Part shown: piece by piece, positions 7,237 to 9,307 of the stretch
How positions within the stretch are numbered: position 1 is the stretch's first letter
Layout of the letters: each line of letters starts with the position of its first letter
Assembly: GCA_937893225.1 (NCBI GenBank)
Contig: CALBJM010000334.1
Span: forward strand, 1-9,307
DNA: 9,307 nt
Origin: an uncultured Erysipelotrichaceae bacterium
Lineage (GTDB): Bacteria > Bacillota_I > Bacilli_A > Erysipelotrichales > Erysipelotrichaceae
Reading direction: 5' to 3'
Program-made: the position numbers and the translations under genes
The notes under the pieces: model-generated
What the model was told of the DNA's origin: nothing
The model's input: only the letters and a program-made list of their open reading frames with translations
The model's database searches: none

Positions 7237-7629
7237 ATGTCAAAAAGGTTCCAGAAAGGTTTCACTCTAGCTGAATTGTTAGTTGTAGTTGCTATTATAG
7301 CCATATTGGTAGCTATTGCTATACCAGTATTTACAAGTCAGATACATAAAGCAAAGGTAAGTGCAGATTTAGCAAACTTAAGATCATATTACTCTGAAAT
7401 TCAAACAGACTATATTGAAACAGGTAAGTACAACGATTTAGTTCCTAAACAAGATAATGGTTTTAATAAAAATAAACGTATTGTTCATTTAAATGGAACA
7501 GTAACGATGCTTCAAGGTGGGTTTTATTCTGTTGCTCGGTTAACTAAAGGTGGGTATCAAATTAGTTATTATTGTGATGACTATATGAATCATTTGAAGA
7601 ATCCAGAATGTTTAAAAGTAATTGGTTAA
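7237..7629 (+). CDS. Second small type IV pilin or pseudopilin with C-terminal Cys pair
   Basis: This is a 130-residue prepilin. The leader MSKRFQKG is followed by FTLAELLVVVAIIAILVAIAIP, with cleavage after Gly8, conserved Glu13, and Pro30 as mature Pro22. FTSQIHKAKVSADLANLRSYYSEIQTDYIETGKY continues the helix to about residue 65, and a compact head of about 65 residues follows. Cys113 and Cys125 lie 12 apart near the C-terminus (YYCDDYMNHLKNPEC), where many type IV pilins close a disulfide-bonded loop; the 6099 pilin has no cysteine. The helix protein sequence is almost the same as that of the 6099 pilin, but its codons differ widely, so this is not a recent duplicate. It has its own promoter and terminator, so it can be expressed independently. 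Its role as major or minor subunit cannot be told from sequence alone. Confidence 0.9.
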   Translation: MSKRFQKGFTLAELLVVVAIIAILVAIAIPVFTSQIHKAKVSADLANLRSYYSEIQTDYIETGKYNDLVPKQDNGFNKNKRIVHLNGTVTMLQGGFYSVARLTKGGYQISYYCDDYMNHLKNPECLKVIG

Positions 7630-7644
7630 ATCCTAATATAAAAC

Positions 7645-7678
7645 GCAGAGATGTATATTGGACATTTCTGCATTTTTT
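7645..7678. terminator. Rho-independent terminator between convergent genes
   Basis: GCAGAGATGT (7645-7654) pairs with ACATTTCTGC (7662-7671) with one G-T pair around a 7-base loop, then ATTTTTT follows on the plus strand, ending the prepilin transcript 16 bases after its stop. On the minus strand the same stem is followed by GTTTTATATT, a poorer U-tract, so it may also end the ATPase gene whose stop lies 24 bases away. Confidence 0.75.
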
Positions 7679-7694
7679 AGATGAGTATAAGTTT

Positions 7695-9077
7695 TTAATC
7701 GATATATAAATTATCTAATGGAATGAGTTGGACATCTTCTCTTTCTTTACTATTGAATCCTGAACGAGAGAAGAATACATATTTGTAACACTTCATTCCC
7801 GTAGCATTTACTTGTTGTATTTCTTTTTCTATAACTTCGTCTGTGATTTGTTTTTTCTTAAATTTTACTTCATAGAAAACATATCCATTTTCATCTTTTG
7901 TGACAACATCAAATTCACCATTTGTGTGTTGCGATGGATTGTCATAGTAATATTTTCCAATTTCTTCTATAACTGGTTCTATTTGTCCAGCTACGTTTTT
8001 GCGTATTAGATATTGTTTGCAAATATCTTCAAAGATATGTGGGACATAATTTGCTTCGAAGTCTTTTTCAATGTATTTCTTATAGAATATTTCGGAATCC
8101 ATAATTCTTAGTTGAGAAGAGTATCTAAAAATGTATCTATAATAGAACAAAGAAAGATTGTCTGAAATATAGTAACCAGCTTTCTTTTTGTTTGTACGAT
8201 CATTGATTGGTGCAATTTTTGTTATGACTTCCATTTTTATTAGTTTTTCTAGAACAGCAGCTAAAGTCGGACTACTAGAAACATGTGACTGATCAAAAAT
8301 ATCAGTAAACTTTGAATACCCTTTAGCAAGTGCTTCAAATACTTCATTCGCATTTGTTATTTTTGATATTTCAGCTTTTAAGTACATAGATACTTCATTT
8401 TCTAGTCTTGCATCTGGAGAAGCAATTAAATCGATAATGTTTTCTTGAACACTGATAGAATCATCAATCAAACGATTATAGTATGGAATACCACCAAATA
8501 CAGAATATATCCTAACTTTATCTTCTTCGCTAAATGCTGGATAGAATAAAGAACTCTCATAATAATCCATTTGCTTTAAATCAATTGTTAAATCAACTCT
8601 TCCATACAGTGGATTAGCATGTAATAAAAGACTCTTCATGACATCTACATAAGACCCCAAAATAATGATTGATAATCTCGAGTCATCTCTATACTTATCT
8701 ATCAAAGATTGAAGAATACTATCCATTCCAGAAACACTTTCTTTTAGATATGGATATTCATCTAAAACTAAAATAATGTGTTCTCTCTTAGATAATTCAA
8801 AAATATATTCAAGAATTGACTCTATACTAGAATATCCAAGCTTTGGCAAATCAAAACACTCAGAAACAATTTTCCCTAAGCTTACTGCATTGTTTTCTTC
8901 TGTAACTTGCTTGCATTCATAATAAATACTTTTAACATCACAGTTTTTTAACACTTGCTTAACTAACTCACTTTTACCAACACGTCTTCTTCCATAGATG
9001 AGTGTAAAAGTCAATTCTTCTCTTTTTGTGATTCTATCTAATCTATTTAGCTCATTCTTTCTTCCAATAAATTTCAT
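7695..9077 (-). CDS. ATPase_2/DUF234-type P-loop ATPase with nuclease-like C-terminal domain
   Basis: This 460-residue protein starts MKFIGRKNELNRLD, the typical opening of the archaeal-type ATPase_2 family of STAND-like P-loop proteins. Walker A is GRRRVGKS (29-36), Walker B is IILVLDEYP (101-109), a sensor-1-like strand is IIILGS (137-142), and PLYGR (156-160) follows. Residues about 235-320 look like a winged helix (FTDIFDQSHVSSSPTLAAVL, then a YYISDN strand). The C-terminal region has Asp390, Glu403 and Lys405 in GEFDVV and YEVKFKKK, the arrangement of PD-(D/E)xK nuclease-fold DUF234 domains. The family is widespread in low-GC bacteria and archaea, and its function is poorly known. It lacks the Asp-box and His-box of PilB/PilT, so it is not a pilus motor despite lying beside pilin genes. 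The ribosome site CTGGAG is 5 bases before ATG. Length and domain order are complete. Confidence 0.88.
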   Translation of the reverse strand: MKFIGRKNELNRLDRITKREELTFTLIYGRRRVGKSELVKQVLKNCDVKSIYYECKQVTEENNAVSLGKIVSECFDLPKLGYSSIESILEYIFELSKREHIILVLDEYPYLKESVSGMDSILQSLIDKYRDDSRLSIIILGSYVDVMKSLLLHANPLYGRVDLTIDLKQMDYYESSLFYPAFSEEDKVRIYSVFGGIPYYNRLIDDSISVQENIIDLIASPDARLENEVSMYLKAEISKITNANEVFEALAKGYSKFTDIFDQSHVSSSPTLAAVLEKLIKMEVITKIAPINDRTNKKKAGYYISDNLSLFYYRYIFRYSSQLRIMDSEIFYKKYIEKDFEANYVPHIFEDICKQYLIRKNVAGQIEPVIEEIGKYYYDNPSQHTNGEFDVVTKDENGYVFYEVKFKKKQITDEVIEKEIQQVNATGMKCYKYVFFSRSGFNSKEREDVQLIPLDNLYID

Positions 9078-9091
9078 ATGTACTCCAGTAT

Positions 9092-9130
9092 TTTACTCAA
9101 ATTCATTTTAGTCATTTTCGTTTGAGTAAA
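9092..9130. promoter_or_regulatory. Inverted repeat overlapping the ATPase transcription start, possible operator
   Basis: TTTACTCAAA (9092-9101) and TTTGAGTAAA (9121-9130) are perfect 10-base inverted copies, 19 bases apart, and the outer copy touches the last base of the -10 box. The spacer carries TCATTTT twice. The placement suits a repressor site, perhaps autoregulation, or a hairpin in the short 5' leader. This is an inference from position and symmetry only. Confidence 0.45.
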
Positions 9131-9135
9131 GTATA
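9130..9135 (-). promoter_or_regulatory. Extended -10 box of the ATPase gene
   Basis: On the minus strand TATACT is preceded by TGT (TGTTATACT), an extended -10 box 52 bases upstream of the ATG. A poor -35 candidate, TTGCTT, lies 19 bases further up. The predicted start of transcription, near 9123, falls inside the right arm of the inverted repeat at 9092-9130. Confidence 0.5.
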
Positions 9136-9196
9136 ACATGATTGAATTAGAGAAAAGCAAAAAAAGCAATATAACAACAAAATAAAATTTTTACAC

Positions 9197-9245
9197 TTTT
9201 CTATATTAATTTGCAGGCAATAAATACAATTTTCTATATTAATTT
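9197..9245. repeat. 16-bp direct repeat in the right-hand non-coding end
   Basis: Bases 9197-9212 and 9230-9245 are identical (TTTTCTATATTAATTT), with starts 33 bases apart, about three helix turns. The surrounding 9136-9307 stretch is AT-rich and has no convincing gene. The repeat could be two protein-binding sites serving a gene beyond the right edge. Only two copies exist. Confidence 0.5.
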
Positions 9246-9307
9246 CAGTTCAAAAGGATTGTGTCAATAATTTTGTGTAAACAATTGTAACTTTGTAAGT
9301 GTTAAAT

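Noticed and set aside
7812..8009. Plus-strand 65-codon Phe/Ile-rich frame that looks like a small membrane protein
   Set aside because: It is antisense to the conserved C-terminal domain of the ATPase gene and has no ribosome site; the Phe-rich content mirrors Lys/Glu codons of the real gene.
7695..9077. Pilus assembly or retraction ATPase (PilB/PilT-like) because of its place next to pilins
   Set aside because: The Walker A context GRRRVGKS, the N-terminal FIGRKNEL motif and the C-terminal DUF234-like DxxE-V-K region fit ATPase_2 proteins; Asp-box, His-box and secretion-ATPase N-domain features are missing.
9197..9245. CRISPR-like array
   Set aside because: Only two 16-base copies with a 17-base gap are present and no cas gene is seen; repeat and spacer are too short.

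Overview
This is an AT-rich, low-GC window, probably from a Gram-positive Bacillota. Short AGGAG-type ribosome binding sites, TATAAT-like extended -10 boxes and Gram-positive style class III prepilin signals (GFTLAE) support this. A gut or oral Erysipelotrichia-like lineage is my guess, but the sequence does not prove it. No rRNA, tRNA, CRISPR array or complete mobile element is visible.

Layout. Positions 1-5857 (minus strand) are one uninterrupted reading frame of at least 1,952 codons that runs off the left edge. It starts with a type IV prepilin signal and continues as a giant surface protein with three copies of a module rich in GGLVG-type (GLUG-like) motifs. A 241-bp divergent promoter region (5858-6098) separates it from a complete 144-residue type IV pilin gene on the plus strand (6099-6533), which ends at a terminator that could work in both directions. 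Facing that gene at 6598-6890 (minus strand) is a second pilin coding segment. It has no start codon and no N-terminal helix, and it joins the homology with the intact pilin exactly at the proline that ends the conserved helix. Next come the frameshifted end of an unidentified plus-strand gene (6887-7035), a 41-bp near-perfect palindrome, and a second small hairpin. A third complete prepilin gene (7237-7629) has its own promoter and terminator. A convergent gene (7695-9077, minus) encodes a 460-residue ATPase_2/DUF234-type P-loop protein, and the right end is non-coding with short repeats.

How it fits together. Three prepilin-like proteins (one giant, two small) sit together without the assembly ATPase, platform protein or prepilin peptidase, so this looks like a satellite pilin locus served by machinery encoded elsewhere. 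The most interesting feature is the pilin gene plus its facing, 5'-truncated copy. They share a 40-bp inverted repeat (38/40 identical) placed so that inversion, or gene conversion, would put a different pilin body in frame behind the same promoter and N-terminus. This resembles the Moraxella pilin inversion or Neisseria silent-cassette systems. It is an inference: no recombinase is encoded in this window.
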